Of a stretch of DNA of 54,500 nucleotides, positions 42,197 to 52,245 are shown piece by piece. The stretch's first letter is position 1. Each line of letters opens with the position of its first letter. The stretch lies in contig OMXS01000020.1 of assembly GCA_900315095.1 (NCBI GenBank), positions 1-54,500 of the forward strand, written 5' to 3'. The notes under the pieces are model-generated. The model did not search any database, had not been told where the DNA came from, and saw only the letters and a program-made list of their open reading frames with translations. The DNA is from an uncultured Prevotellaceae bacterium (GTDB taxonomy: Bacteria; Bacteroidota; Bacteroidia; Bacteroidales; Bacteroidaceae). The position numbers were made by a program, and so were the translations under genes.

Positions 42197-43510
42197 TTAG
42201 CCCATAGCCGCTTCATGCACTATCTCGCCAAGAGTGGGGTGTATATGCACGATATTGGCAAGTTGGGAGAGTGTGGTGTCGCGACACATCAGGGCGCTAA
42301 CCTCCTGCACGATATCAGCGGCATGCGGCCCGAAGACGTGACAACCGACGATTCTACCGCTTGAGTCAGCAAGCAGTTTCAACATTCCTTCGGTCTCGTT
42401 CATGGCTACAGCCTTACCGTTGGCGCGGAAGAACGCCTTGCGGCAGATGTATTCTGCGCCGCTCTCTTTGCACATGTCCTCGCTCCCGCCTACGCTTGCT
42501 GCCTCGGGACGAGTGAATATGGCGGCGGGCATGATGTCGAGACGTATGTCGCACGGCTTCCCAAGGATTTCATTCACCACCTTTATTCCCTGCATCGTGG
42601 CGGCATGAGCCAGCATCTGACGGCCGTTGACGTCTCCGATGGCATAGATGCCCTCTACGTTGGTGTGCATGTTGTCGTCGGTAGTGATGCCCTTTGGCGA
42701 GTGTTCCACGCCTGCTGCCTCAAGGCATAGCCCTTCTAGGTTCGGCATCCTGCCCGTTGCCACGAGAATGGTCTCGGCGTTTATTGTCTCTTCCTTGCCC
42801 TTGCGCTCGAATGTCACGCCGTCGGAAGCGATACGTTTCACGGCCGACTGCATGTGGAACGTGATGCCTTGCTTCTCCATCGTCTTGCGCAGACGCTTGG
42901 CGATGTCACCGTCTATTGTCGGCAGACATTCCTTGAGGAACTCCACGACCGTCACCTTGCTGCCGAAACTGTTGAAGATAGAGGCGAACTCCATTCCTAT
43001 GACTCCCGCTCCAACGATAACGATACTCTCTGGAACATGATCGAGGCGCAACATCTCGGTAGATGTGGACACCACACTCATGTCTATATCGCAATGGGGC
43101 GGCATCTTAGGCTTTGAGCCTGTGGCGATGATAATCTTAGGGGCTGTATACTCCTCGCCGTTCACGACAACGGTGTGAGCGTCCTTGAAGGCGGCATGCC
43201 CGTTAACCATCGTTATTCCAGGCATCTTCATCAGTTGCTCGACACCCGTGCGCAGTTGCGTTATGACCTCCTCGAGCCGCTGAGAGACGTGTGCGTAATC
43301 GATAGCGGCAGAAGGAACGGCTGTGCGCAATGTCTCGAGAACATCAACCTCATGGCATAGAGTCTTCGTGGGTATGCACCCCTCGTTAAGACACGTTCCG
43401 CCAGCATGCCGCTCTTCGATAATGGTCACCTGCAGCCCGTTCTTAGCTGCATAGGCAGCGGCTTGGTATCCACCAGGTCCGCTGCCTATTATGATAATGT
43501 CACTCTTCAT
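42197..43510 (-). CDS. lpdA: Dihydrolipoyl dehydrogenase (L-protein)
   Basis: Product of 437 aa, FAD-dependent oxidation of dihydrolipoamide. FAD motif IIGSGPGGYQAA, redox disulfide GGTCLNEGCIPTK (Cys40 and Cys45), NAD motif IVGAGVIGMEFASIF, and the C-terminal HIHPTLGEIVHEA with the catalytic His and Glu. Last gene of the glycine cleavage operon, overlapping gcvPB by 11 bases; this points to a dedicated L-protein. Confidence 0.94.
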   Translation of the reverse strand: MKSDIIIIGSGPGGYQAAAYAAKNGLQVTIIEERHAGGTCLNEGCIPTKTLCHEVDVLETLRTAVPSAAIDYAHVSQRLEEVITQLRTGVEQLMKMPGITMVNGHAAFKDAHTVVVNGEEYTAPKIIIATGSKPKMPPHCDIDMSVVSTSTEMLRLDHVPESIVIVGAGVIGMEFASIFNSFGSKVTVVEFLKECLPTIDGDIAKRLRKTMEKQGITFHMQSAVKRIASDGVTFERKGKEETINAETILVATGRMPNLEGLCLEAAGVEHSPKGITTDDNMHTNVEGIYAIGDVNGRQMLAHAATMQGIKVVNEILGKPCDIRLDIMPAAIFTRPEAASVGGSEDMCKESGAEYICRKAFFRANGKAVAMNETEGMLKLLADSSGRIVGCHVFGPHAADIVQEVSALMCRDTTLSQLANIVHIHPTLGEIVHEAAMG

Positions 43511-45011
43511 TTTTCATCTGTTTATATGTGACTACAGGATGTTTTGCAGCCAGCACGTCATCGACACGCCCGATAGGAGTGTTGTGAGGCGCGCTCTTTA
43601 CGATGTCGGGATTCTCCTTTGCCTCTTGCGCTATCTTACGCATCACGGCGATGAATCCGTCGAGCGTCTCCTTGCTCTCGTTCTCTGGCGGCTCAATCAT
43701 CAGGCTTTCGTGGAAAAGCAACGGGAAATAGATGGTTGGCGCATGATAGCCGTAGTCGAGCAGTCGTTTCGCAACATCCATCGTGGTGACACCTGTTGAC
43801 TTGTCCTTGAGTCCGTTGAACACAAACTCGTGCTTGCAGACACCTTCTATAGGCAGTTCATAGACATCCTTAAGACTCTCTTTCATGTAGTTGGCATTAA
43901 GAGTGGCGAGCGGTCCCACCATCTTTATGTTCTCCTTTCCGAGAGTGAGGATGTAGCAGAAAGCACGCAGGATGACGCCGAAGTTGCCGAAGAAAGCGCC
44001 TACGGAACCGAGCGACTTGTCGTCGTCGGCAGCACCTTCGGTCCTGAGATATGTAGGCAGAGCGGTCTTCACCATAAGGCTGCCGTCCTCGTTCAGCACC
44101 ACACGCGGGGTGGGGAGAAACTCCTCGAGTCCCTTGCGCACTCCGATAGGACCGTCACCAGGACCGCCGCCGCCGTGAGGCGTCGAGAATGTCTTGTGCA
44201 GGTTGATGTGCATCACGTCGAATCCCATATCGCCAGGACGTGCCACGCCGAGCATCGGGTTGAAGTTGGCGCCGTCGTAGTACATCATTCCGCCACACTC
44301 GTGAACGAGGGCCGCAATCTCATGAGCATGCTTCTCGTATAGTCCGAGGGTGTTAGGATTGGTCATCATCATGGCCGCAACGGTATCGTCGAGCTTAGTC
44401 TTGAGATCTTCCACATCGACTGTTCCGTCCTGAAGGCTTTTCACCTCGACCACCTCAAGTCCGCATACGGCAGCCGAAGCGGGGTTGGTGCCGTGGGCAG
44501 AGTCGGGGATAATCACCTTGGTGCGCTTCTCGTCGCCGCGGCTTCTGTGGTATGCGCGGATGACCATGAGTCCTGTCAGCTCTCCATGTGCGCCTGCGAA
44601 GGGGTTGAGCGTGAACTCACTCATGCCCGTCAGTTCGCTCAGCATGCCCTGAAGACCGTAGTACACCTCCAGCGCACCCTGACATGTCTCTGCCGGCTGA
44701 AGCGGATGGAGCGCCACATACTCGCGCATAGCGGCTATTTCCTCGTTGATGATGGGGTTGTACTTCATCGTGCAAGAGCCGAGAGGATAGAACCCGTTGT
44801 TCACTCCAAAGTTGTTGCCGCTGAGGTTGGTGTAGTGGCGAACAACGGTCAGTTCGTCGCACTCCGGCATCTCCGCATCTTCCTTGCGGCGCATGGCCTC
44901 TGGCAGTTCGTTTACAGCATACTTGCCGAACTCGTTCTTAGGCAGGGAATAGCCCTTTCGTCCCTGATGAGACAACTCGAATATCAGGTTTCCGTATAAC
45001 TTGTCGTTCAT
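43500..45011 (-). CDS. gcvPB: Glycine dehydrogenase (decarboxylating) subunit 2
   Basis: Product of 503 aa carrying the PLP site of the split P-protein: Lys273 in NLHKTFSTPHGGGGPGDGP. It decarboxylates glycine and hands the aminomethyl group to the lipoyl arm of GcvH. Conserved LGSCTMKYNP and AGAHGELTGL are present. It overlaps gcvPA by four bases and lpdA by eleven, so stoichiometric, coupled translation is likely. Confidence 0.96.
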   Translation of the reverse strand: MNDKLYGNLIFELSHQGRKGYSLPKNEFGKYAVNELPEAMRRKEDAEMPECDELTVVRHYTNLSGNNFGVNNGFYPLGSCTMKYNPIINEEIAAMREYVALHPLQPAETCQGALEVYYGLQGMLSELTGMSEFTLNPFAGAHGELTGLMVIRAYHRSRGDEKRTKVIIPDSAHGTNPASAAVCGLEVVEVKSLQDGTVDVEDLKTKLDDTVAAMMMTNPNTLGLYEKHAHEIAALVHECGGMMYYDGANFNPMLGVARPGDMGFDVMHINLHKTFSTPHGGGGPGDGPIGVRKGLEEFLPTPRVVLNEDGSLMVKTALPTYLRTEGAADDDKSLGSVGAFFGNFGVILRAFCYILTLGKENIKMVGPLATLNANYMKESLKDVYELPIEGVCKHEFVFNGLKDKSTGVTTMDVAKRLLDYGYHAPTIYFPLLFHESLMIEPPENESKETLDGFIAVMRKIAQEAKENPDIVKSAPHNTPIGRVDDVLAAKHPVVTYKQMKNEE

Positions 45012-46333
45012 AGCGCGTCCTCCTTCATTAGTTCTACAAGTTCGTCTATTTCATGCTTCTGGCGCTTCTCTGTAACGGCGAGCATAAGGGTGTGGTCGTC
45101 AATCTTCACTCCAGCCAGATAGCCGGCGGCGATGCAACGCTCCTGCAAAGCATCGATATCTCCGTCGTATCTCACGCAGAACTCGTTGAAGAAAGGCTTG
45201 TCGTAGGCCATTGTGAAACGACCGGTCTTCAGCAGTTCGTCGCAGAGGTAATGCGCTCCGGCATACGACAGTTTGGCCGCCTCTTTCAGTCCTTCCTTGC
45301 CCATGAGCGACATGTATATGGTCACATAGAGTGCCATAAGGCTCTCGTTAGAGCAGATGTTGGATGTTGCCTTTTGTCTTCTGATGTGCTGCTCGCGTGC
45401 CTGGAGCGTAAGGACGAATGCCCGTTGTCCGCGGTTGTCCTTGGTCAGTCCCACGATACGTCCCGGCATCTTGCGTATAAGCTTCTCGTTGCAACACATA
45501 TAACCAACAGAAGGGCCGCCGAAAGACATCGGGATGCCCAGGCTTTGGCCGTCGCCCACGGCGATATCTGCGCCCCATTCGCCTGGAGACTTCAGTACCG
45601 CGAGGTCGGCAGCCACGCTGTTCATAATCATCAGAGCCTTGCTCTCGTGAATGTCATCTGTGAAACCTGTGTAGTCTTCCACGATTCCGTAGTAGTTAGG
45701 CATCTGCAGTATGACGCCTGCCACGCCACCTTCGGCGAGTCTCCGGCGCATGTCCTCGCGGTCGGTGGTGCCGTCTTTCTCGTCAATCATCTCGATGTCG
45801 AAGCCGTGATACTTGGCGTATGTCTCCACCACCTGCATCGTCTTGGGGTCAACGGTACGGCTGGCGAGCACCTTGGTGCATTTCTTTCCTGCGTTCATTG
45901 CCATTATAGCAGCCTCGGCCGTTGCTGTTGTGCCGTCGTACATCGAGGCGTTGGAGATGTCCATGCCCGTCAGTTCGGCCATCATCGACTGGTACTCAAA
46001 GATGTAGTGGAGCGTTCCTTGAGATATCTCTGCCTGATATGGAGTGTAGCTTGTGAGGAATTCCGAGCGCGAAATGATGTTGGGAATAACGGCGGGAGTG
46101 TAGTGGTCGTAAACGCCAGCACCCGCGAATGAGGTCAGCTGGTCGTTGAGCAACCCGAAACTCTCGAGCAGTTGTCGCAGCTCTATTTCGCTCTTTGCCT
46201 CGGGGATGTCATAATCGCCTTTGAAGCGTATGCTTTCGGGCACGTCGGAATACAACTCCTCGAGAGAGTTGACGCCCGCCACCCTGAGCATCTCCTTGAT
46301 TTCTTCCTCGGTATGAGGGAAATATTTAAACAT
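45008..46333 (-). CDS. gcvPA: Glycine dehydrogenase (decarboxylating) subunit 1
   Basis: Product of 441 aa, the non-PLP half of the split P-protein. It has FAGAGVYDHYTPAVIPNI and YTPYQAEISQGTLHYIFEYQ near the N-terminus, and QLPSMFGG-like SLGIPMSFGGPSVGYMC in the middle. Pairs with GcvPB. 79 bases separate it from gcvH. Confidence 0.96.
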   Translation of the reverse strand: MFKYFPHTEEEIKEMLRVAGVNSLEELYSDVPESIRFKGDYDIPEAKSEIELRQLLESFGLLNDQLTSFAGAGVYDHYTPAVIPNIISRSEFLTSYTPYQAEISQGTLHYIFEYQSMMAELTGMDISNASMYDGTTATAEAAIMAMNAGKKCTKVLASRTVDPKTMQVVETYAKYHGFDIEMIDEKDGTTDREDMRRRLAEGGVAGVILQMPNYYGIVEDYTGFTDDIHESKALMIMNSVAADLAVLKSPGEWGADIAVGDGQSLGIPMSFGGPSVGYMCCNEKLIRKMPGRIVGLTKDNRGQRAFVLTLQAREQHIRRQKATSNICSNESLMALYVTIYMSLMGKEGLKEAAKLSYAGAHYLCDELLKTGRFTMAYDKPFFNEFCVRYDGDIDALQERCIAAGYLAGVKIDDHTLMLAVTEKRQKHEIDELVELMKEDAL

Positions 46334-46412
46334 AACCTTATTGTTTAACGTGTTGCAAGTTAATATCTTACGGTATTTTCCTTTAGTGTTTCTTTATTGT
46401 TGGAAGTAAGCA

Positions 46413-46799
46413 TTATCCCTGCTCCTCGCAGAACTTTGCATACTCGTCGGCACCCATAAGATTGTCGAGTTCGGTGGTGTCGGTTATCTCAACCTTTATA
46501 ATCCAGTTGGCATAAGCATCCTCGTTCAGCAGCTCAGGCTTGTCCTCAAGTGCCTCGTTCACCTCAACGACAACGCCGCTAACGGGAGAGTTGAGGTCGC
46601 TGGCAGCCTTCACGCTCTCCACAGCGCCAAACTCCTCGCCTGCCTCCACCTCGTCGTCAACCTCAGGCATGTCAACATAAACCACGTTTCCAAGTGCATG
46701 CTGAGCATAGTCGGTAATGCCGATGATGCCGATGTTGCCTTCTACTTTCACATACTCATGACTCTCAGAATAGTAGAGTCCTTCAATTACTTTTGCCAT
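46413..46799 (-). CDS. gcvH: Glycine cleavage system H protein
   Basis: Product of 128 aa, the lipoyl shuttle. The lipoylated lysine is Lys64 in GAVESVKAASDLNSPVSG. Standard length and order. Lies 81 bases after gcvT. Lipoylation is probably done by the LplA encoded at the head of the operon. Confidence 0.97.
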   Translation of the reverse strand: MAKVIEGLYYSESHEYVKVEGNIGIIGITDYAQHALGNVVYVDMPEVDDEVEAGEEFGAVESVKAASDLNSPVSGVVVEVNEALEDKPELLNEDAYANWIIKVEITDTTELDNLMGADEYAKFCEEQG

Positions 46800-46880
46800 A
46801 ACGTAGCCCCTCTCTTATTCCGCCTTGAAGCAGAGGACCAACCAAGGGCATGGGTCCGGTTGTTATTATATATTTTTGTT

Positions 46881-47972
46881 TTATTTCTTGTAATGCTTGT
46901 CGTAGAACTTCTTCTTCACGACAACGCCAGGGAATGTCTTCTTGCGTATCTGTATTGCCACCTCGGTGCCCAGCTTGGCGTGAGCGGCATCGACAAGAGC
47001 CATGCATACGCTCTTGCCTGTGCTGATGGAGTTGTAGCCTGTGGTCACCTCTCCAATCTTCTCGCCCTCGAAGAGCACGTCGTATCCGTGTCTTGGGATG
47101 GCGCGGTCGGCCAGCTCGATACCTATGACGCGTTGCTTCGGTCCTTCAGTCTTTTGCTTCAGCAGAGCCTCCTTGCCGATGAACTCGGGCTTGTCGAACT
47201 TGCAGAACATGCTCAGACCAGCCATAACAGGCGTTATCTCGTCGCTCAGTTCGTCGCCATAGAGCGGCAGTCCCACCTCGAAACGCAAGGTGTCGCGGCA
47301 GCCGAGGCCGCAAGGCAGGCAGCGCTTGCTCTCCATCAGCTTGTCCCATGCGCGGCGGATGTAGTCGTGAGAGCCGTAAATCTCGAATCCGTCTTCGCCC
47401 GTATATCCCGTGCGGCTCACTATTAGCGTCTCGCCCTCGGTATCTATCGTCTTTACGGTATAGAACACAAGCTCTTTGCAACTCAACCCGAGCACCTCCT
47501 CGACCACGCTTTCAGCCTCTGGTCCTTGCACAGCCAGCTGTCCGTAATAGTCGGAGCAATGGTTCAACTCGATGTCGAAGCCCTTTGCCTGCTGCTGAAT
47601 CCATGCCCAGTCCTTGTCGATATTGGCGGCGTTGATAACGAGGAAGAAGTCGTTCTCGCCCATTTTGTACACCAGCAGGTCGTCAACGGTGCCGCCATTC
47701 TCATAGCACATCATGCCGTAGTATATCTGTCCTACGGGCGCGTTGGTCACGTCGTTGGTGAAGATGTGGTTGACATAGCGCTCTGCATCCTTTCCTTTGA
47801 CGCTCACCTCGCCCATGTGCGACACGTCGAAAACGCCGCAATGCTGTCGCACGGCATTATGTTCCTCGATGATTGAGGAATACTGAATAGGCATGTCGAA
47901 GCCTCCGAAAGGCGACATCAGCGCCCCGAGTGCCACGTGTTTGTCGTAAAGACATGTTCTTTTATTCTCCAT
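46881..47972 (-). CDS. gcvT: Aminomethyltransferase (T-protein)
   Basis: Product of 363 aa that transfers the aminomethyl carbon to tetrahydrofolate, releasing ammonia. FDVSHMGEVSVKG near residue 48, DDLLVYKMGENDFFLVINAA in the middle, and GRTGYTGEDGFEIY-like SRTGYTGEDGFEIYGSHD bind folate. Twelve bases after lplA. Confidence 0.96.
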   Translation of the reverse strand: MENKRTCLYDKHVALGALMSPFGGFDMPIQYSSIIEEHNAVRQHCGVFDVSHMGEVSVKGKDAERYVNHIFTNDVTNAPVGQIYYGMMCYENGGTVDDLLVYKMGENDFFLVINAANIDKDWAWIQQQAKGFDIELNHCSDYYGQLAVQGPEAESVVEEVLGLSCKELVFYTVKTIDTEGETLIVSRTGYTGEDGFEIYGSHDYIRRAWDKLMESKRCLPCGLGCRDTLRFEVGLPLYGDELSDEITPVMAGLSMFCKFDKPEFIGKEALLKQKTEGPKQRVIGIELADRAIPRHGYDVLFEGEKIGEVTTGYNSISTGKSVCMALVDAAHAKLGTEVAIQIRKKTFPGVVVKKKFYDKHYKK

Positions 47973-47984
47973 TTTATATTTAGG

Positions 47985-48959
47985 TTAAAGTTTTTCAAGC
48001 AATACTTCTGCTATATGCTCTTTTCTCAGGTTCATTATTATATCGCCGATGTTGTCGGGTAGGGCAGAAAGGATGTCCTCCCTGGCGAGCCGTTTGCCTT
48101 TTAGGGCTTTCCTTATCGTGTCTATGTCGCCTGTGAGGAAGAAGTCACCTTTCAGGTCGATGTCCCTTATTATGGAGTTCTTCACCTCCATCCGCGCCTC
48201 TATCGTTCCCACTCCTTCTATCCTGCGCTTGCGCTTCAGGGTGTATCTCGGGTTGTTTCCGTAGATGAACTCTTCGGTCAGGTACTCCTTCTCAATTTCT
48301 TTTATCTTCCTGACGGCCTCTTCATCGAGTGTCATCGTGGTTTCGCAGATGCTCTGGATGATAGACCTCCTTATCTCGTCGAGGCTCATCGTGGTGTAGT
48401 CCTTCAGCAGAGCGATGTGCTGGCGCACGCTTTTCACGCCCTTGCTCAGCAGTTTCTCGTCGTCGGGAGTGATGCATGCGGTCATGTTGCGCATGTCGGT
48501 ATCGTAGAGCATGGTGCCGTGCACGATGCTGCGGCCAGGTATGTGATAGAACGCGTTGCCGCTAACCTTGCGCCCGTCAATCATGATGTCGTTCCTGCCG
48601 TTGGCCTTAGCGTCGATGCCTATCTTCTGCAGAGCCTCCACAACCATCATTATGTATCGGTTGTAGGTAAGGCATACGTAGTCGCTGCTGGTCACGAACG
48701 AGAGCATCATGTTGCTCTTGTCGGCATACACACAACCTCCGCCGCTCTTCCTGCGGTACATCTTCACCCCGTTGCGGCGGCAGTAGTCTATGTTCACCTC
48801 GTTCTCTATCAGCTGGTTTCTGCCGAATATCACGGACGGCTCCACCTGCCAGATGAAGAACGCGTCGCGCACGTCGGTCTCGCGCGCTACATATTCCTCC
48901 ATTGCAAGATAGAAACTCAGCTGTCGTTCCTCGTCTTGAGGGAGTTGAATGTAAACCAT
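47985..48959 (-). CDS. lplA: Lipoate-protein ligase
   Basis: Product of 324 aa attaching lipoate to lipoyl domains. LplA signatures are PSVIFGRNQLIENEVN, RRKSGGGCVYADKSNMMLSF and NDIMIDGRKVSGNAFYHIPG, plus a C-terminal accessory domain. Start ATG 48959; a longer frame from 49034 would cross the promoter. Being first in the gcv operon, it likely activates GcvH. Confidence 0.92.
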   Translation of the reverse strand: MVYIQLPQDEERQLSFYLAMEEYVARETDVRDAFFIWQVEPSVIFGRNQLIENEVNIDYCRRNGVKMYRRKSGGGCVYADKSNMMLSFVTSSDYVCLTYNRYIMMVVEALQKIGIDAKANGRNDIMIDGRKVSGNAFYHIPGRSIVHGTMLYDTDMRNMTACITPDDEKLLSKGVKSVRQHIALLKDYTTMSLDEIRRSIIQSICETTMTLDEEAVRKIKEIEKEYLTEEFIYGNNPRYTLKRKRRIEGVGTIEARMEVKNSIIRDIDLKGDFFLTGDIDTIRKALKGKRLAREDILSALPDNIGDIIMNLRKEHIAEVLLEKL

Positions 48960-49003
48960 CTGCCTTCTGGATAGTTGTTTTTCGTAATCATAGATTTCGC
49001 ATG

Positions 49004-49011
49004 CAAATATA
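49004..49011 (-). promoter_or_regulatory. -7 box of the gcv operon
   Basis: TATATTTG on the minus strand, 44 bases before lplA. No glycine riboswitch was recognised in the short leader. Confidence 0.55.
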
Positions 49012-49114
49012 CGAAAAATATTTCGTTCGCACACTATATTTTATATGAAAAAAGCATAAGAAATAACCTTCGTCTTCGGAAAGCATATCATTCGCATTCC
49101 CGAAAGCCATTTCT

Positions 49115-49235
49115 CGCTCTCCCGTTTGTGCCTCCTTACCACATCATTTATATATCTTTGACCACCTCACTTGTATACAACTGACCACCTCAGAAGTGCC
49201 TCCTTGCCACCTTATTTATATATAACTGACACATC
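49115..49235. repeat. Array with 22-23 bp period, related to that at 24413
   Basis: Units such as CTCACTTGTATACAACTGAC-CAC follow with repeat ends (CCAC/ACAC) at 49142, 49165, 49188, 49210 and 49232. GTATAC or ATATAT units alternate with GTGCC units. It lies between the mscL terminator and the gcv promoter and fills most of that 351-base gap. Confidence 0.8.
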
Positions 49236-49244
49236 AGGAATGAC

Positions 49245-49283
49245 AGAAAGAAAAACGGGAACCAGTCTTTTGACCGGCTCCCG
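49245..49283 (-). terminator. Terminator of mscL
   Basis: GGGAACCAGTC (49257-49267) and GACCGGCTCCC (49272-49282) form an 11 bp stem (two wobble/mismatch positions), followed on the minus strand by a T-rich run. Confidence 0.8.
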
Positions 49284-49310
49284 CGCTGTTTTGTCCAAAA
49301 CTATTGAATA

Positions 49311-49733
49311 TTATTTGTTTTTCAGGACATCGCGAATCTCGGTGAGAAGTTTCTCCTCTGCAGATGGCTCTGGAGCTGCTTCTGGCTCTGGTTCCTTCTT
49401 CTTCGTCAGCTTGTTCATAGCCTTAATCATGAAGAAGATACAGAGAGCGATGATGAGGAAGTCGATGACGCTCTGGATGAACGCGCCATAGGCGAACACG
49501 GCAACGCCCTTCTCGGTTGCCTCAGCAAGAGAAGCAACAGGAGTGTCGCTGAAGTTTACGAACATGTCGTTGAAGTTCACTCCGCCCGTGCAGAGACCTA
49601 CGAGAGGCATGATAACGTGATCAACGAGAGATGTCACAATCTTTCCGAACGCACCGCCGATGATTACACCGACAGCCATGTCCATTACGTTGCCCTTCAT
49701 GGCAAACTCTTTAAACTCTTTAATAAATCCCAT
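49311..49733 (-). CDS. mscL: Large-conductance mechanosensitive channel
   Basis: Product of 140 aa, homopentamer that opens under membrane tension. Starts [22 protein letters not shown] with the pore-lining helix [20 protein letters not shown], a second helix [18 protein letters not shown], and a cytoplasmic tail rich in Glu, Pro and Lys. Monocistronic with its own terminator. Confidence 0.96.
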   Translation of the reverse strand: MGFIKEFKEFAMKGNVMDMAVGVIIGGAFGKIVTSLVDHVIMPLVGLCTGGVNFNDMFVNFSDTPVASLAEATEKGVAVFAYGAFIQSVIDFLIIALCIFFMIKAMNKLTKKKEPEPEAAPEPSAEEKLLTEIRDVLKNK

Positions 49734-50055
49734 AGTTTTAAATTATTATGTTAATTAATGAGGTAAATCCTTTCCTCGCGTTTTGCTATCTTTAGTTTGC
49801 AATCTAAGTGAAGCACGCTCGATTTCTCAACACAATTTCCTTCTTAATCAAATTTTTAATTTTATTAATACAGAAATCTGATGCAAATTTAAAGAAAAAA
49901 TTGTAACTTTGCATGCGAAAATATAAAAAAGTTGTGTGAAAGGGCTCTTTTTTTTGATTTCAGGTCATTAATAACCCTTTGTAACACATAATAATAGGTA
50001 TTGAGAAGTCTAATTTTAAGGATATTATTTTAACCCTAATAAAATTTTAAAAGAA
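49734..50055. other. Divergent intergenic region mscL/gapA
   Basis: 322 AT-rich bases. A -7 box TAACTTTG at 49904-49911 should start the gapA transcript, giving a leader of about 140 bases with no clear hairpin except short T-rich runs. No mscL promoter could be picked out with confidence. No gene. Confidence 0.6.
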
Positions 50056-51081
50056 ATGACAAAAGTAGCAATTAACGGTTTTGGCCGTATTGGTCGTCTC
50101 GCATTCCGTCAGATGTTCGAGGCTGAAGGTTATGAAGTAGTAGCAATCAACGACTTGACAAGTCCTAAGATGCTCGCTCACCTGTTGAAGTATGACACCG
50201 CTCAGGGTGGTTTCGCTGGCAAGTTCGGTGAGAACAAGCACACCGTAGAGGCTGGTGAGGACTACATCGTAGTTGATGGCAAGAAGATCACTATCTATGC
50301 TAAGCCAAACGCTGCAGAACTTCCTTGGGGCGAGCTCAACGTTGACGTTGTTCTCGAGTGCACAGGTTTCTACACATCTAAGGAGAAGGCTTCTGCTCAC
50401 ATCCAGGCTGGCGCAAAGAAGGTTGTTATCTCTGCTCCTGCTGGCAATGACCTGCCTACTATCGTTTACAATGTAAACCACAAGACTCTGACTCCTGCTG
50501 ACACCGTTATCTCAGCTGCATCTTGCACAACCAACTGTCTGGCTCCTATGACAAAGGCTCTGAACGACTTCGCTGCTATCCAGAGCGGTATCATGACAAC
50601 AGTTCACGCTTACACAGGCGACCAGATGATCCTGGACGGTCCTCAGCGCAAGGGTGATGTTCAGCGCGCTCGTGCTGGTGCTCAGAACATCGTTCCTAAC
50701 TCAACAGGTGCTGCTAAGGCTATCGGTCTCGTAATTCCTGAGCTCAACGGCAAGCTCATCGGTGCTGCTCAGCGCGTTCCAACTCCAACAGGTTCTACCA
50801 CTATCCTGCACGCAGTTGTTAAGGGTGAGGTTACTGTAGAGGACATCAACGCTGCTATGAAGGCTGCTGCTAACGAGAGCTTCGGTTACACAGAGGAGAA
50901 GCTCGTTTCTAGCGACATCATCGGTATGAAGTTCGGTTCACTCTTCGACGCTAACCAGACAATGGTTTCTAAGATTGGTGACGGCAACTCTCTCGTACAG
51001 GTTGTTGCTTGGTACGACAACGAGAACTCTTACACTTCTCAGATGGTTCGTACTATCAAGTACCTCGCTGAACTGAAATAA
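50056..51081 (+). CDS. gapA: Glyceraldehyde-3-phosphate dehydrogenase
   Basis: Product of 341 aa, glycolytic enzyme. NAD fold [14 protein letters not shown] (7-20), catalytic Cys157 in [13 protein letters not shown], substrate loop [14 protein letters not shown], and C-terminal [15 protein letters not shown]. Codon choice is strongly biased, as for a highly expressed gene. Followed by a strong terminator. Confidence 0.97.
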   Translation: MTKVAINGFGRIGRLAFRQMFEAEGYEVVAINDLTSPKMLAHLLKYDTAQGGFAGKFGENKHTVEAGEDYIVVDGKKITIYAKPNAAELPWGELNVDVVLECTGFYTSKEKASAHIQAGAKKVVISAPAGNDLPTIVYNVNHKTLTPADTVISAASCTTNCLAPMTKALNDFAAIQSGIMTTVHAYTGDQMILDGPQRKGDVQRARAGAQNIVPNSTGAAKAIGLVIPELNGKLIGAAQRVPTPTGSTTILHAVVKGEVTVEDINAAMKAAANESFGYTEEKLVSSDIIGMKFGSLFDANQTMVSKIGDGNSLVQVVAWYDNENSYTSQMVRTIKYLAELK

Positions 51082-51115
51082 AACTGAAATAAGAATCGTT
51101 CAAAAATGAATATTA

Positions 51116-51147
51116 AGAGGATGCGCTTTGGTGCATCCTCTTTTTTT
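51116..51147 (+). terminator. Terminator of gapA
   Basis: AGAGGATGC (51116-51124) and GCATCCTCT (51133-51141), perfect 9 bp stem, then seven T's. Confidence 0.9.
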
Positions 51148-51184
51148 ATAATAAAATGATAAGGAATAAGATTGAGCAATGGGA

Positions 51185-51255
51185 GTTGAATGTTGATAGT
51201 TGAGTGTATAGTGAAATAATCAATTACGCTCAACCCTTAACGCTCAACTCTCAAC
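51185..51255. repeat. Two heptamer arrays facing each other
   Basis: Plus strand: GTTGAAT, GTTGATA, GTTGAGT, GTATAGT (51185-51212). Minus strand, read from 51255 down: GTTGAGA, GTTGAGC, GTTAAGG, GTTGAGC (to 51228). The minus array begins ten bases after the LD-carboxypeptidase stop. The two could pair into one hairpin between convergent genes. Confidence 0.85.
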
Positions 51256-51264
51256 GTTAAAAAT

Positions 51265-52242
51265 TCACCGCTCAACAAACCTTAGTGTCGCGTCATAATC
51301 GTTGACATCTAAGGTCACTTCACTACCAAGAATAAGAGAAAGGTTCTTGTGGACATGGCCGCAAGGAGCGCCATACATCACAGGTATTCCTAGTTCCGAT
51401 AATCGTTTCGTTAATACTTCCTGAGCGGTAGGGTCACCCGTTTCTTGCTTTGATTTAACAAACGCTCCCACAACAATTCCGCGCAACTTGCCGAGTTTCC
51501 CGCTAAGCTTGAGGTTCGTAAGCATGCGGTCGATAGAGTAGGTGTACTCGCCTGTCTCTTCAATAAAGAGAATGGCGTTGTCCATGTTCAGGTTGTATGG
51601 TGTGCCTTGCTCGCTATAGATTAGCGACAGGTTTCCTCCGACAAGCCGTCCGCGAGCCTTTCCCTTCACGCAGTTCTCGTTTGTCTCTATGGTTATGTTG
51701 TCATACCCTTCGTTGAAAAGTGCCGCATGAAGGAAAGCGCCGCTTTCTTCCTGACTGCCGAGTGTTGACATCATAGGGCCGTGAATGCTCTCTATTCCCG
51801 CATTATTAAGCGCTATATGTAATGCCGTAGCGTCGCTAAAGCCAATGACCCACTTTGGATGGCGCCGCATCCTGTTGAACGACAGCTGGTCGAGCAGTTG
51901 CGAGGCGCCATAGCCTCCGCGTGCCATGAATATTGCCTTTATGTTAGGGGCGTCCATCATCCGTTGCAGTTCGGATGCGCGTTGCTCCTCAGTTCCGCTA
52001 TATCTGCTGTCTACAGCATAGAGGTTTGTGGCCCTGACAACAACCAGTCCCCACGATTCAAGCACTTCTATTCCCGGCTCAATCTTCTCGGGATAAGCCC
52101 TGTTCGAGGCGTTGCATACCGCCACAGTATCGCCAACGCGCAAGTATGGCGGGCGAATGTGCTGCATGGACCGCCTGTTTTGTTGGGCGTTAATGCTGAT
52201 AGCGCAACATAACAATATGCAAGACAATATGTATTTCTTCAC
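51265..52242 (-). CDS. LD-carboxypeptidase (S66 family), secreted
   Basis: Product of 325 aa with a signal peptide (MKKYILSCILLCCAISINAQ). Nucleophile Ser136 in IGFSDATALH, with the glutamate in FIEETGEYTYSIDRML and the catalytic His in GHVHKNLSL. It removes the terminal D-Ala from tetrapeptide stems of peptidoglycan. Unlike cytoplasmic LdcA it appears exported. Three bases after the DUF4230 gene, last in a three-gene operon. Confidence 0.9.
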   Translation of the reverse strand: MKKYILSCILLCCAISINAQQNRRSMQHIRPPYLRVGDTVAVCNASNRAYPEKIEPGIEVLESWGLVVVRATNLYAVDSRYSGTEEQRASELQRMMDAPNIKAIFMARGGYGASQLLDQLSFNRMRRHPKWVIGFSDATALHIALNNAGIESIHGPMMSTLGSQEESGAFLHAALFNEGYDNITIETNENCVKGKARGRLVGGNLSLIYSEQGTPYNLNMDNAILFIEETGEYTYSIDRMLTNLKLSGKLGKLRGIVVGAFVKSKQETGDPTAQEVLTKRLSELGIPVMYGAPCGHVHKNLSLILGSEVTLDVNDYDATLRFVER

Positions 52243-52245
52243 TCC